Part shown: one piece after another, positions 1-8,343 of the stretch
How the letters are laid out: each line of letters starts with the position of its first letter
How positions within the stretch are numbered: the first letter of the stretch is position 1
NCBI GenBank assembly: GCA_945890485.1
Contig: CAMDCN010000005.1
Span: 310,001 to 374,000 of the forward strand
Source: Candidatus Sulfopaludibacter sp. SbA3
GTDB lineage: Bacteria > Acidobacteriota > Terriglobia > Bryobacterales > Bryobacteraceae
DNA: 64,000 nt
Direction: 5' to 3'
The notes under the pieces: generated by a model
Database searches by the model: none
Seen by the model: only the letters and a program-made list of their open reading frames with translations
Told to the model about the DNA's origin: nothing
Translations under genes and position numbers: made by a program

Positions 1-399
1 ATACTGCAGCGAATCCCAAAGCAGAACCGCGTCAAACTCGCCTTCCTTGTGGTCCAGCGTGTGCTCGACGAAAATGGCGACGCGATCCTCTTCCAGTTGG
101 CGATCCAAATACCCCGGGCCGTTTCCGAATGCCAACTCCAGAGCCCGGTAAAACGGATCCGGGCGGGGAATCTGCTGTTGCTCGAAGAGGTACTCGGTGG
201 TAGCCGGAGCGCCACACAAGTCAAGAATCTTCAGCCGATCCTGCCCGCCAAGCTCCAGGAAGAACTGGTCGAGCCCGTTCGACAAACGGGATAACTGAAT
301 CGGAGCGGACGGCTGGACAGGAGGCGGCGTGTAGGCCGAAAGTCTCGGCGGTTCGTCGTCGGGCTGAAATAAACTCCGCAGCTTGTCCAGCACGGCCAT
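1..399 (-). CDS. Class I SAM-dependent methyltransferase-like protein (partial, 3' end outside window)
   Basis: The first 133 codons are visible; the gene runs off the left edge. The ATG (399-397) overlaps the bactofilin stop as TAATG, so the two genes are translationally coupled. After a Pro-rich, probably flexible leader (residues 12-33), the fragment has a motif-I-like segment KILDLCGAPAT (57-67). Near the visible end is FDAVLLWDSL, which fits the strand with acidic residue that follows the SAM-binding motifs in Rossmann methyltransferases. Substrate unknown. The methyltransferase call rests on these two motifs only. Confidence 0.6.
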   Translation of the reverse strand, partial: MAVLDKLRSLFQPDDEPPRLSAYTPPPVQPSAPIQLSRLSNGLDQFFLELGGQDRLKILDLCGAPATTEYLFEQQQIPRPDPFYRALELAFGNGPGYLDRQLEEDRVAIFVEHTLDHKEGEFDAVLLWDSLQY

Positions 400-953
400 T
401 ATTTTTTAACTTCAGATGGGGTGAGGGTTTGTTGCGTAGCGGAGGCGGCCACCGCTTTCTCCTTCGTTTCGGTCGAGGGTGCTACGGCTGCGGGCTTCGG
501 TTCAGGGCGCAGGCTGGCAACGGATCCGTTGATGGTTCCTTCTTCTTCGCAGACGAATTTCACGGTGCGCACGTCGCCAAGCAGTTTGGCGCCGTTTCGG
601 ATCTCCACTTTCTCGGTGCCTTCCACATTGCCGGTCACCTGTCCCTGAATGATGATGTGACGACCTTTGATCGTCGCCGCCACGCGCCCATTCGGGCCAA
701 TCGTAATCCGGTGTTCCTGAGCCTCAACGGTGCCATCCACCTGCCCGTCCACGATCAGATCTTCCCGGGCGATGATCTGCCCTTTGATGTAAACGGCCTT
801 GCCGATGGTGGCCACCCCGCGGGGAGCCTCCGGTTCATAGGAGCGAACTGCCGGGGCCGTAGACATGGGAATACCCTCCTTCACCGGTTCGGAAACAGGC
901 GTAGAGGTCCCTCTCAACGGCTGTTCATCTTCACGATCTCGACGTTTCCACAT
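399..953 (-). CDS. Bactofilin (polymer-forming cytoskeletal protein)
   Basis: A 184-residue protein with a central bactofilin (DUF583) domain at about residues 48-150. It is made of short beta-helix repeats such as VDGQVDGTVEA and IQGQVTGNVEG, flanked by disordered Pro/Ala-rich tails, the usual bactofilin layout. Bactofilins assemble without nucleotide into filaments at the inner membrane and localise envelope or wall enzymes. The start is supported by a GAGGAAA Shine-Dalgarno (958-964). An inverted repeat at 966-981 lies directly upstream. The stop overlaps the start of a downstream methyltransferase-like gene. Confidence 0.92.
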   Translation of the reverse strand: MWKRRDREDEQPLRGTSTPVSEPVKEGIPMSTAPAVRSYEPEAPRGVATIGKAVYIKGQIIAREDLIVDGQVDGTVEAQEHRITIGPNGRVAATIKGRHIIIQGQVTGNVEGTEKVEIRNGAKLLGDVRTVKFVCEEEGTINGSVASLRPEPKPAAVAPSTETKEKAVAASATQQTLTPSEVKK

Positions 954-1169
954 AATGTTTCCTCGTTGCCAATTGTGGCAAAACTAATCCCTCATGCTAA
1001 ACCGGATTCATGCGGAAGGCAATTGCGATCGAGCGCGCGTTTTCCCCTGCAATGCCACGCCGCCAAGCCGGGCGTTGCGTTTCCCGATCGATCGCGGTAA
1101 CTATTTGCGCCGAAAGTTCACCTACCTATTTGGCGCTCTGTAGTAGCCGCGATTGTTAGGACTTCGTAA
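954..1169. other. Divergent intergenic region
   Basis: This 216-base gap between the divergent bactofilin and beta-propeller genes is the longest gene-free stretch in the window. It holds the TTGCCA-N4-TGGCAA inverted repeat next to the bactofilin ribosome binding site and must contain promoters for both directions. I see no tRNA-like or riboswitch-like structure in it. Confidence 0.6.
966..981. promoter_or_regulatory. Perfect inverted repeat TTGCCA-N4-TGGCAA upstream of bactofilin
   Basis: Two perfect 6-base arms separated by ATTG lie immediately upstream of the bactofilin Shine-Dalgarno. It could be a dimeric repressor operator or a small hairpin in the 5' leader. No cognate regulator is identifiable here, so its function is inferred from symmetry and position only. 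Confidence 0.45.
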
Positions 1170-2228
1170 GTGAAATTTTACAAAGGTATTGTACTTCTGC
1201 TTTCGGCTTTACCCGTGCTGTCGCAGGTATCGGTGGAGCTAAAAACAGCGGAAGCCATCCGGCTGCCTTTCGCAATCGATTCGAACACCGCCACGATTTG
1301 GCGGGACGGCAATCTCCACTTCTTCCACTCCGCCGGTGAGCCGCTTGTCACGACTTTCGACGCGCAGAGTCAGGCGTTCGTCACCGAAGAGGTGAAGATC
1401 GATCGACGGGACCACTTTCCCATGTGGATCGAGTCGGTCTGGCAGGATCCGGCCGGTCCGCTGTGGGCCTGGTACCACCATGAACGGATTGGCGATTGCC
1501 CAACGCTGAATGTGCCCGAAATCGGCGCCCTCGTTTCCTACGACGGCGGGCGCAGTTTCACGGATCTGGGGATCATCATGGCCTCCGGCGAATGGACGAA
1601 TTGCGATGCCCAGAATGGCTATTTTGCCAACGGCCATGGCGACTTTTCCGTCGTGGCGGATCGCGAGGGGCAGTATCTCTACTTTCTATTTGGCGCCTAC
1701 GGGGGAGATTTGGCCAATCAAGGCATCGCCATGGCGCGGATGCCGATCAGCGATCTCTGGTCGCAGCAAGGCGCTGTATGGAAGTACTACGAAGGCGGCT
1801 GGACGGAGCCGGGACTTTATGGGCGCGTAACTCCAGTGTTCCCGGCCGCCGCCGGCTGGGACGGTGCGAACACCGACTCTTATTGGGGCCCATCGATTCA
1901 CTGGAACACGCACATCGGCCGATTTGTGGTCTTGATGAATCGATCCTGCTGCGGTCCACGGTGGCCGCAAGCTGGCGTATACCTGACGATGACCGCGGAC
2001 TTGGCCGACCCATACGCTTGGACCGAGCCTTCCTTCCTTACCGGGTACGACGAATGGTACCCATGGGTATTAGGCTTGGGCGAGGGAGAAGGCAGCGCGG
2101 AGGCCGGGCAGCAGGTCCGGTTTTTTATTCGTAGCTATTCCGAGTGGGAGCTTCATTTCCACATGCAGGAGCCGCCTCCGCTGGAGCCTTTACATCGGCC
2201 CGGGAAGCACCCGCAGCGTCAGCTTTGA
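1170..2228 (+). CDS. Secreted beta-propeller (sialidase/glycosidase-like) protein
   Basis: A 352-residue protein with a GTG start, preceded by AGGA at good spacing and followed by a short signal peptide. The body carries repeated strand and Asp-box-like segments (for example SYDGGRSFTDLG near residue 125) and aromatic-rich blocks. These resemble the five-bladed propellers of sialidases and GH43-type enzymes. No catalytic triad can be assigned with confidence. The 3' end overlaps the convergent CocE hydrolase by 39 bases, so neither gene can have a terminator between them. Confidence 0.6.
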   Translation: MKFYKGIVLLLSALPVLSQVSVELKTAEAIRLPFAIDSNTATIWRDGNLHFFHSAGEPLVTTFDAQSQAFVTEEVKIDRRDHFPMWIESVWQDPAGPLWAWYHHERIGDCPTLNVPEIGALVSYDGGRSFTDLGIIMASGEWTNCDAQNGYFANGHGDFSVVADREGQYLYFLFGAYGGDLANQGIAMARMPISDLWSQQGAVWKYYEGGWTEPGLYGRVTPVFPAAAGWDGANTDSYWGPSIHWNTHIGRFVVLMNRSCCGPRWPQAGVYLTMTADLADPYAWTEPSFLTGYDEWYPWVLGLGEGEGSAEAGQQVRFFIRSYSEWELHFHMQEPPPLEPLHRPGKHPQRQL

Positions 2229-4061
2229 TCCGTTTGCCGTTCCACGATAAACCCGCTGTGTCGCCTTCATAAAGTCAGCCGCCAGCGCCTTGGGAATCTC
2301 CATAAACTTCTGCGGATTCCGATCGGTCAAGGGGAACCAGGAACTCTGCACCTGCACCAGCACCCGGTGCCCCTTGCGGAATGTATGGTAAACGTCCGGC
2401 ATGGAGAACTCAATGCGGTCGGCTTGGTTCGGCACAAATGGCACCGGCGCCTCGAACGACTTGCGGAATTTGCCCCGGAACGGCTCGCCGCGGACTAGCT
2501 GTTGATAGCCGCCCATCTTCGTCGGGTTCTTCTCGATCAGCGTCGGATAGTCGCCCGGGTAGATGTCGATCAGCTTGACGACGAAGTCAGAGTCCGTGCC
2601 GGAGGTGGAGACCAGCAGCGAAACGTCGATCGGCCCGGCGATGGTCAGGTCTTCCTTCAGCGGTTCCGTTTCGAAGGTCAGGACGTCCGGCCGCTGCGAG
2701 GCGAAACGCTGGTCCTCCGTCATGTAGTCGCGAGCCATGCCGAGCACAGTGTAGCCCACGTAGGGAACCGGCTTGTTCGGATCCGAGATGTATTCGTCGA
2801 ACCCGGACGACGCTTCCGCTTGCCACGAAAGCCGATTGCCGGCGGCCAGGTAGAGCGGCTTGGCTTGCGCCTCGACCGGGGGCCAGGTTTCAAACTGCCG
2901 CCACTCATTGCGGCCGGTGCCGAACACCCACGCGCGCGGAAACTTGGCCTCCGCCTTGGGCTTCAGATGCTGCTGGAAAAAGGGAAACTCGATGAATTCC
3001 CGGTAGAACGCTGCCGTCTTCGATCCGAAATGCAAGTTGCCCACCGTGTCCCCGTCGCCCCGCGACCAACTGCCGTGGGTCCACGGCCCCATCACCAAAA
3101 GATTGCTCTTCGGCGCGGCGTTCTTCTCCATAAAGGCATGCGTCCGCAACGGCCCCATGGCGTCTTCGGCGTCGAACCAGCCGCCCACCGTCATCACGGC
3201 CGGCTTGATTCCCTTCAAATGCCGCCAGATGCCGCGCGCCTTCCAGTACTCGTTGAGCGTCGTGTTCTCGGTGTTCTCGCGCCAGTAGGGATGCGCGTTC
3301 TGAAAGTACTTCTCGGCCGCGTTCCCTAGCCCACCCATGCGGAGGTAGAAATCGTAGCCATCGGGAGTCTTGAACTGAAACGGCACGCTGGGGGCCGGCG
3401 GTGCGGGGTCGCCTTTGCGTTCGACGAACGACTGGTAGAACCCAAAGTTGGCGGCGAGCATAAAGGCTCCGTTGTGATAGGAGTCGTCGCCAAGATAATA
3501 GTCCGTCACAGGCGCTTGCGGCGAGGCGGCGACTAACGCTGGATGCGCGTCGATCATGCCAGCCGAGACATAGAAGCCAGGGTAGGAGATACCCCACATG
3601 CCCACCTTGCCGTTGTTATTGCGTACGTTCTTTACGAGCCAGTCGATCGTGTCGTAAGTGTCGGTCGACTCGTCGGTATCCTTCGGCCCTTTGTTCGCCT
3701 TGTGCGGCCGCACCTCCGCCCAGGTTCCCTCCGAAAGATAGCGGCCGCGAACGTCCTGGTAGGCGACAATGTAGCCTTCTTTTTGAAAGTGGTCCGATGG
3801 CCCCAGCGAAGCCCGGTACTGGTCAACGCCGTACGGACCCACCGAATAGGGCGTACGCTGCAGCAGGATCGGATACGGCCCTTTGGCCGCGTCCTTCGGG
3901 ACATAGATAGCCGTAAAGAGTTTGACCCCGTCCCGCATGGGGATTTCGAACTCAAACTTAGTGTATTTCTCGCGGACCGCGGCCGCGCCTGTTGGTGCGG
4001 CGGGTGGAGCCTGGGCGTGTAAGAGGATGGCGCAAAAGGTAAGAGCAAATAAAGGGCGCAT
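2190..4061 (-). CDS. CocE/NonD family serine hydrolase (X-Pro dipeptidyl-peptidase S15-like), secreted
   Basis: A 623-residue alpha/beta hydrolase with a signal peptide ending near HAQAPPAA. The nucleophile motif GISYPG places the catalytic Ser at residue 159. The family's other landmarks are present: an RDGVKL start to the catalytic domain at 43-48, a YQDVRGRY segment at 101-108, and a C-terminal jelly-roll domain (about residues 400-620). Such enzymes cleave acyl esters, amides or X-Pro peptides outside the cytoplasm; the substrate cannot be predicted. The start lies 16 bases from the divergent aminotransferase start, and no clear Shine-Dalgarno precedes it. Confidence 0.9.
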   Translation of the reverse strand: MRPLFALTFCAILLHAQAPPAAPTGAAAVREKYTKFEFEIPMRDGVKLFTAIYVPKDAAKGPYPILLQRTPYSVGPYGVDQYRASLGPSDHFQKEGYIVAYQDVRGRYLSEGTWAEVRPHKANKGPKDTDESTDTYDTIDWLVKNVRNNNGKVGMWGISYPGFYVSAGMIDAHPALVAASPQAPVTDYYLGDDSYHNGAFMLAANFGFYQSFVERKGDPAPPAPSVPFQFKTPDGYDFYLRMGGLGNAAEKYFQNAHPYWRENTENTTLNEYWKARGIWRHLKGIKPAVMTVGGWFDAEDAMGPLRTHAFMEKNAAPKSNLLVMGPWTHGSWSRGDGDTVGNLHFGSKTAAFYREFIEFPFFQQHLKPKAEAKFPRAWVFGTGRNEWRQFETWPPVEAQAKPLYLAAGNRLSWQAEASSGFDEYISDPNKPVPYVGYTVLGMARDYMTEDQRFASQRPDVLTFETEPLKEDLTIAGPIDVSLLVSTSGTDSDFVVKLIDIYPGDYPTLIEKNPTKMGGYQQLVRGEPFRGKFRKSFEAPVPFVPNQADRIEFSMPDVYHTFRKGHRVLVQVQSSWFPLTDRNPQKFMEIPKALAADFMKATQRVYRGTANGSKLTLRVLPGPM

Positions 4062-4077
4062 GATCTATCGTATAGGA

Positions 4078-5373
4078 ATGCAACGCCGTGACCTGTTCAA
4101 GAATATGACTCAGGCTGGCGCCCTTGTAGCCGCTGCTTTTCAGAATGATGCTCTCCTGCGCGCGCAGACCGCGACGCAGACTACGTTTGGCCGGCCCGCC
4201 GACTCCGTCGCGGTGGACGAAGATTTCTGGCTGAACATCCGCCACGCTTTTACGGTGGACCGGAACCTGATTAACCTGAACAACGGCGGCGTCTCGCCGT
4301 CGCCGAAGATCGTCATGGAGACCGAGAAGCGCTATCTCGAAATCTCCAACATGGGCCCGTCCCACTTCATGTGGGGAGTCCTCGGTCCTGAGATCGAGAC
4401 CGTCCGTCGCCGCCTCGCCCGTTCGTTCGGCTGCGATACCGAGGAGATGGCCATCACCCGCAACGCTTCCGAGGCGTTGGAGATCGTCCAGATGGGTATG
4501 GACCTGAAGGCTGGCGACGAGGTCTTGACGACGAATCAGGACTACCCCCGCATGATCACCACCTGGGAGCAGAGGGTCCGTCGCGAAGGCATTGTCCTAA
4601 AGCAGATTCCGTTTCCGGTCCCGCCGCCGTCCCTCGACTATTTGGCTGACCGCATCGAGAAGGGAATCACGGCCAAGACGAAGGTGATCCACATCTGCCA
4701 CATCACCAACCGCTCCGGGCAGATTTTCCCCGTGCGGAAGATCTGTCAGATGGCGCGCGCCCGCGGGATCGAGACCGTCGTCGACGGGGCGCATGCCTTT
4801 GCGCAGTTCCCGTTCACCCGCGACGAGCTCGATTGCGACTACTACGGGACGAGCCTTCACAAGTGGGTTCTGGCGCCCGTAGGCACCGGCTTCCTCTATG
4901 TTCGTAAGGAGAAGATCGGCAAGATTTGGCCGCTGATGGCGGCTGGTAAGCACCTCGACAACAACATCCGGAAGTTTGAGGAGATCGGGACCCACCCTGC
5001 CTCCCAGCGCAACGCGATTACGGAGGCGTTAACGTTCCACGAGTCGATTGGCGTGGAGCGGAAGGCGGCCCGGTTCCGCTATCTGCGGAAGCGTTGGTCG
5101 GCGAGGCTGCGCGACCTTCCCGGCGTGAAGCTGCTGACGAGCGATGATCCGGAGATGAGCTGCGGCATCGGCCTGATTTCGGTGGATGGATTCAAGGCGG
5201 GTGACCTAGCCAAGCACCTGCTCGAAAAGCATCGGATCCTCGTGGTGCCGACCGGGGCCAAAGGCGAGTACGAAGGGCTCCGCGTAACCCCGAATGTTTA
5301 CACAACGATCGAAGAGATCGATACCTTCGCCGAAATCATGGAGAAGATCATCAAGCGGGGCAAACTCGCATAG
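4078..5373 (+). CDS. PLP-dependent aminotransferase class V (isopenicillin-N-epimerase-like), exported
   Basis: I take the ATG at 4078, giving 431 residues starting MQRRDLFK; this looks like a twin-arginine export signal. A start at 4060 in the same frame is possible. Class V features are clear: VVDGAHA (Asp236 for the pyridine nitrogen and His239) and the SLHKW motif with the Schiff-base Lys at 262. Relatives include isopenicillin N epimerases and cysteine desulfurase-like enzymes, but the reaction here is unknown. A predicted Tat signal on a PLP enzyme suggests folding in the cytoplasm and action in the periplasm. The next gene starts directly after the stop. Confidence 0.88.
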   Translation: MQRRDLFKNMTQAGALVAAAFQNDALLRAQTATQTTFGRPADSVAVDEDFWLNIRHAFTVDRNLINLNNGGVSPSPKIVMETEKRYLEISNMGPSHFMWGVLGPEIETVRRRLARSFGCDTEEMAITRNASEALEIVQMGMDLKAGDEVLTTNQDYPRMITTWEQRVRREGIVLKQIPFPVPPPSLDYLADRIEKGITAKTKVIHICHITNRSGQIFPVRKICQMARARGIETVVDGAHAFAQFPFTRDELDCDYYGTSLHKWVLAPVGTGFLYVRKEKIGKIWPLMAAGKHLDNNIRKFEEIGTHPASQRNAITEALTFHESIGVERKAARFRYLRKRWSARLRDLPGVKLLTSDDPEMSCGIGLISVDGFKAGDLAKHLLEKHRILVVPTGAKGEYEGLRVTPNVYTTIEEIDTFAEIMEKIIKRGKLA

Positions 5374-6159
5374 ATGGTTCGGCTGTATGTCCTAATGGCG
5401 CGCGAGGCCCCCGTTGCGGCAATTCTGCGGCGGGGGCCCAGAAAGCTGTGGCGCGTGGTTCGTTGGGATACGGAACGGGATGAGTTCCAACGCGGACAGT
5501 GGTTCCGAGGCAGCCTGTATCCGGAGCGCAGTGATGTGTCGCCGGACGGACGATTGCTCCTCTATTTCGCCGGTAAGTTTCGCCGACGCGACGCCGAGTC
5601 GGACGCCAGCACGACATGGACCGCCGTGAGTCAAGTGCCTTATCTGACCGCCCTAGCACTGTGGCCGGTCGGGGACACCTGGGGCGGCGGCGGTGCCTTC
5701 CTTGATAACGAGACCGTAGTCGTGGATACGTCCTGCTTTAGGCCCGGCCTGACCCATCATCCCCTCCATCCGCCCGGCCCGCTCCAAGTCTTCGAGCGGA
5801 GCGCCCTTTACTTTTCCGACCCACGGAAGGCCGCGCAACCTGGTTGGAAAGATGGCTGGATCCGGCTACCCGACGAGAGCGCCATCAAACGCCACGCGGA
5901 CCGTGTCCTGCGCCGCCATCCCCGGCGCGGTGGTTACACGCTCGAGTGCGCGACCGGTGAGAAACTCCTCCCCATCCCCGCCAACTGGGCTGACTGGGAT
6001 CACCAAGGACGCCTCGCCGCCACCATCGGCGGCACGCTGCAAGTTCTCTCCGACGACCAAACCTGGACCACCCTGCTCAACCTCGAAGCCGACCGCTTCG
6101 AACCCATCGAAGCCCCCGCCTGGGCCCAACGCTGGGACGCCCCCCAACCGCCGCGCTAG
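5374..6159 (+). CDS. Conserved protein of unknown function
   Basis: A 261-residue soluble protein whose ATG directly abuts the aminotransferase stop, so it is probably co-translated. It is rich in Trp and Arg and has a segment near residue 50 (DVSPDGRLLLYFAGKF) that resembles a WD40/TolB-like beta-propeller strand. No catalytic motif, signal peptide or membrane segment is visible. The function is not recognised. Confidence 0.7.
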   Translation: MVRLYVLMAREAPVAAILRRGPRKLWRVVRWDTERDEFQRGQWFRGSLYPERSDVSPDGRLLLYFAGKFRRRDAESDASTTWTAVSQVPYLTALALWPVGDTWGGGGAFLDNETVVVDTSCFRPGLTHHPLHPPGPLQVFERSALYFSDPRKAAQPGWKDGWIRLPDESAIKRHADRVLRRHPRRGGYTLECATGEKLLPIPANWADWDHQGRLAATIGGTLQVLSDDQTWTTLLNLEADRFEPIEAPAWAQRWDAPQPPR

Positions 6160-6173
6160 CATGAGAGAACCTC

Positions 6174-7283
6174 ATGCACCTGGCCGTCGACGCCTCCCCG
6201 CTCCTCCTCCGCAGCGCCGGCGTAAAAAACTATCTCTACCACTGGATTGTCGCCCTCCGTCAAACCGGCGCCGGCCATCGCATCTCCCCCTTCCCCTTCC
6301 TCGACCAGATCGGCGACCTCACCCACGAACAGTCCACCCTCAGCCCCTGGCAAACCGTCCCCCGCATCGCTTTCCTCCTCGGTTCCAACTACGGCCCCGG
6401 ATGGCTCATGCGTCTCGCCAACCATCGCGCCGACGTCTTCCACGCCACCAATCAGGTCCACCATCCCGTCCCTGGCATGGCCCTCACCTCCACCCTCCAC
6501 GACCTCACCTGCTGGCTCATGCCGGAGCTCCATACCCCCGCCAACGTCGAAGCCGATAAACGCTTCGCCGCCCAAATCGCCGCCAAGGCCGACGGCCTCA
6601 TCGCCGTCAGCGAAAACACCCGCCAGGACGCCATCCGCCTCCTTGGCCTCCAGCCGGAAAAAGTCGTCACCATCCATTCCGGCGTCGACGACCGCTTCTT
6701 CCGTGTCTCCACCGCCGACGCCGATGCCGTGCGGGCCCGCCTGGGCCTCGCCAAGCCCTTCATCCTCAATCTGGGCACCGTCGAGCCCCGCAAGAACCTC
6801 GACACGCTCCTCGACGCCTGGGCCCGCCTACGCCGCGATGACTTCGAACTGGTGCTGGCCGGTCCCATGGGATGGGCCGCCGGTGCTACCGCCCAGCGCA
6901 TTCAATCCGGCCCGCCCGGCGTCCGCTACCTCGGCTACGTCGCCGAACGGGATCTCCCCGCTCTCACCAAAGCGGCCGCCGTCTTCGCCTATCCGTCCCT
7001 TTACGAAGGCTTCGGCTTTCCCGTCGCCCAAGCCATGGCCTGCGGTGTCCCGGTGCTCACCTCCAACACCTCCTGCCTCCCCGAAATCACCGCGGAAGGC
7101 GCCCTCCACGTCGATCCCCGCAGCGCCTCCGAACTCGCCTCCGCCCTCGGACGCCTCCTGGACTCGCCCGAACTGCGATCCCAACTCGGCGCAGCCGGCC
7201 AAAAAAGAGCGCGCGATCACTTCCAGTGGGGGGATTGCGCCAGAAAAAGTTGGGAGTTTTTCCGCCGGTACCAGCGGTCCTAG
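6174..7283 (+). CDS. GT4-type glycosyltransferase (GT-B fold)
   Basis: A 369-residue retaining glycosyltransferase. The N-terminal domain begins MHLAVDASPL. The C-terminal donor-binding domain has NLGTVEPRKNLDTLLDAW (199-216), the mannosyltransferase-like signature. The usual E-x7-E motif appears as EGFGFPVAQ, with Glu278 kept but the second Glu replaced by Gln286. It probably transfers an NDP-activated sugar to an envelope polysaccharide or lipid acceptor in the cytoplasm. It is followed by a lower-GC islet with unrelated small genes. Confidence 0.88.
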   Translation: MHLAVDASPLLLRSAGVKNYLYHWIVALRQTGAGHRISPFPFLDQIGDLTHEQSTLSPWQTVPRIAFLLGSNYGPGWLMRLANHRADVFHATNQVHHPVPGMALTSTLHDLTCWLMPELHTPANVEADKRFAAQIAAKADGLIAVSENTRQDAIRLLGLQPEKVVTIHSGVDDRFFRVSTADADAVRARLGLAKPFILNLGTVEPRKNLDTLLDAWARLRRDDFELVLAGPMGWAAGATAQRIQSGPPGVRYLGYVAERDLPALTKAAAVFAYPSLYEGFGFPVAQAMACGVPVLTSNTSCLPEITAEGALHVDPRSASELASALGRLLDSPELRSQLGAAGQKRARDHFQWGDCARKSWEFFRRYQRS

Positions 7284-7334
7284 CGGCGCAGACGGCTCAG
7301 GATCTGGGTGTTTCCTGCTCCCCACCACTAGGAA

Positions 7335-7769
7335 TTGACGAAAACCGTCAGGCAGGACGAAAGTACCTTTCTTAATCGACTCAAATGGGGGTATCCCTCC
7401 CCACAACAAATTTATGAGAAGTCCACCCACGGTCTCTACCGCGCACTAGGGTTTTCCGTTACAAAGGTACATCCCCTCAGGGACATCTTCAGGAGCATGG
7501 ACCGTATGCACCCTTCTTTTCAGGAGCAATGTTGGAGTGACGGCATAACCTGCCGCTCTTGCGTCGAGCACGCCGCTCGATCAGTGGCCACCGTCTGTCC
7601 CGGCATGACCGCCGACCAGGCGGGCCAAACCTTTCGCCGGATGTATTCAAACGCCGATTGCCTCATCAATCAACACGACTTCCAATGGGCCTACCTCGAG
7701 GCCGACGGCCAAGTCGCCCCCGTCATGAGCAAAAAAATCGTATCCCTGGTTCAAATTCAAGCCGCGTAG
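7335..7769 (+). CDS. Small Cys-containing hypothetical protein (start uncertain)
   Basis: The open frame starts at a TTG (7335), giving 144 residues. The first 54 codons have lower third-position GC and a poor ribosome binding site. ATG codons at 7497 and 7506, behind AGGAG (7491-7495), are plausible alternatives giving 90 or 87 residues. The conserved-looking core carries CWSDGITCRSCVEHAARSV, with further Cys residues downstream. That hints at metal binding or disulfides, but no known domain is recognised. It lies upstream of a stand-alone winged-helix gene and may be part of the same small module. Confidence 0.5.
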   Translation: MTKTVRQDESTFLNRLKWGYPSPQQIYEKSTHGLYRALGFSVTKVHPLRDIFRSMDRMHPSFQEQCWSDGITCRSCVEHAARSVATVCPGMTADQAGQTFRRMYSNADCLINQHDFQWAYLEADGQVAPVMSKKIVSLVQIQAA

Positions 7770-7823
7770 AAAACTTGAAACCGATCTCCTCTCCGTTTCG
7801 TTACACGCATAGAGGAGATTGTC

Positions 7824-8102
7824 ATGGATACAACGACACCTACGCTTCCTGAAACCCTGGGTTCCGTCCACTTGACGAGAAAAGAGTCCGAGTTGCTGCT
7901 GATTTTGCGCCAGCACGCGGGCAATTGCCTGTCCCGGGATTTCCTGCTCCAAACGATTTGGGGCTATACGGGCGGCGTTCGAACGCGCACATTGGATGTT
8001 CACGTGCAGCGTTTGCGCAGGAAAGTGAAACTATTCAACTTGGGCGGTGAAATTCAAACCGTCCTGCGACACGGCTACTGCTGGGTACCTTTGACCGCTT
8101 AA
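7824..8102 (+). CDS. Stand-alone OmpR/PhoB-type winged-helix DNA-binding protein
   Basis: A 92-residue protein that is almost entirely a Trans_reg_C winged helix. It has LTRKESELLLILRQHAGNCLSR, the RTLDVHVQRLRRKV recognition helix, and the terminal GYCWVP wing. A GAGGAG Shine-Dalgarno stands just before the ATG. No receiver domain is present and no histidine kinase lies nearby, so it is not a classical response regulator. The frame is intact, so it looks like a genuine minimal regulator rather than a fragment. Its target is unknown. Confidence 0.85.
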   Translation: MDTTTPTLPETLGSVHLTRKESELLLILRQHAGNCLSRDFLLQTIWGYTGGVRTRTLDVHVQRLRRKVKLFNLGGEIQTVLRHGYCWVPLTA

Positions 8103-8127
8103 ATCCGCTCTCATCCCTCCCGCAACC

Positions 8128-8156
8128 GGGGGCCCGTCGCAACACTGGTGGGCCCC
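8128..8156. terminator. GC-rich hairpin between convergent genes (possible terminator)
   Basis: GGGGCCC (8129-8135) pairs perfectly with GGGCCCC (8150-8156) across a 14-base loop. It lies in the 70-base gap between the winged-helix gene and the convergent ybdD-like gene. There is no U-tract, so an intrinsic terminator is possible but weak; it may simply be a transcription-stalling hairpin. Confidence 0.35.
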
Positions 8157-8172
8157 ATACGCAACACCCTCT

Positions 8173-8343
8173 CTAACAACAACGAGCCCGCTTGTACTTC
8201 CGGCCGAAATGCTCGGCCTGGAACCGGCGATACTCCTGTGCCGAATGCGCACACCCGTGGTGTGCCAAATGGCGAGCGTACGCGTTCTCGTCCGATAATT
8301 CGCGGATGATCGCCAGCACGTTCCGCCAAAGTCTCCCCAGCAT
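8173..8343 (-). CDS. ybdD: YbdD/YjiX family small protein (CstA-associated)
   Basis: A 56-residue protein, too short for most ORF cut-offs. Its ATG overlaps the cstA stop as TGATG, so translation is coupled. It begins [12 protein letters not shown], has a central YARHLAHHG and YRRFQAEHFGRKY, and ends KRARCC. Escherichia coli YbdD, encoded beside cstA, ends in the same ARCC. Proteins of this family accompany CstA/BtsT-type pyruvate and peptide transporters. The conserved terminal Cys pair may bind metal or mediate contact with the transporter; that role is inference. Confidence 0.88.
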   Translation of the reverse strand: MLGRLWRNVLAIIRELSDENAYARHLAHHGCAHSAQEYRRFQAEHFGRKYKRARCC

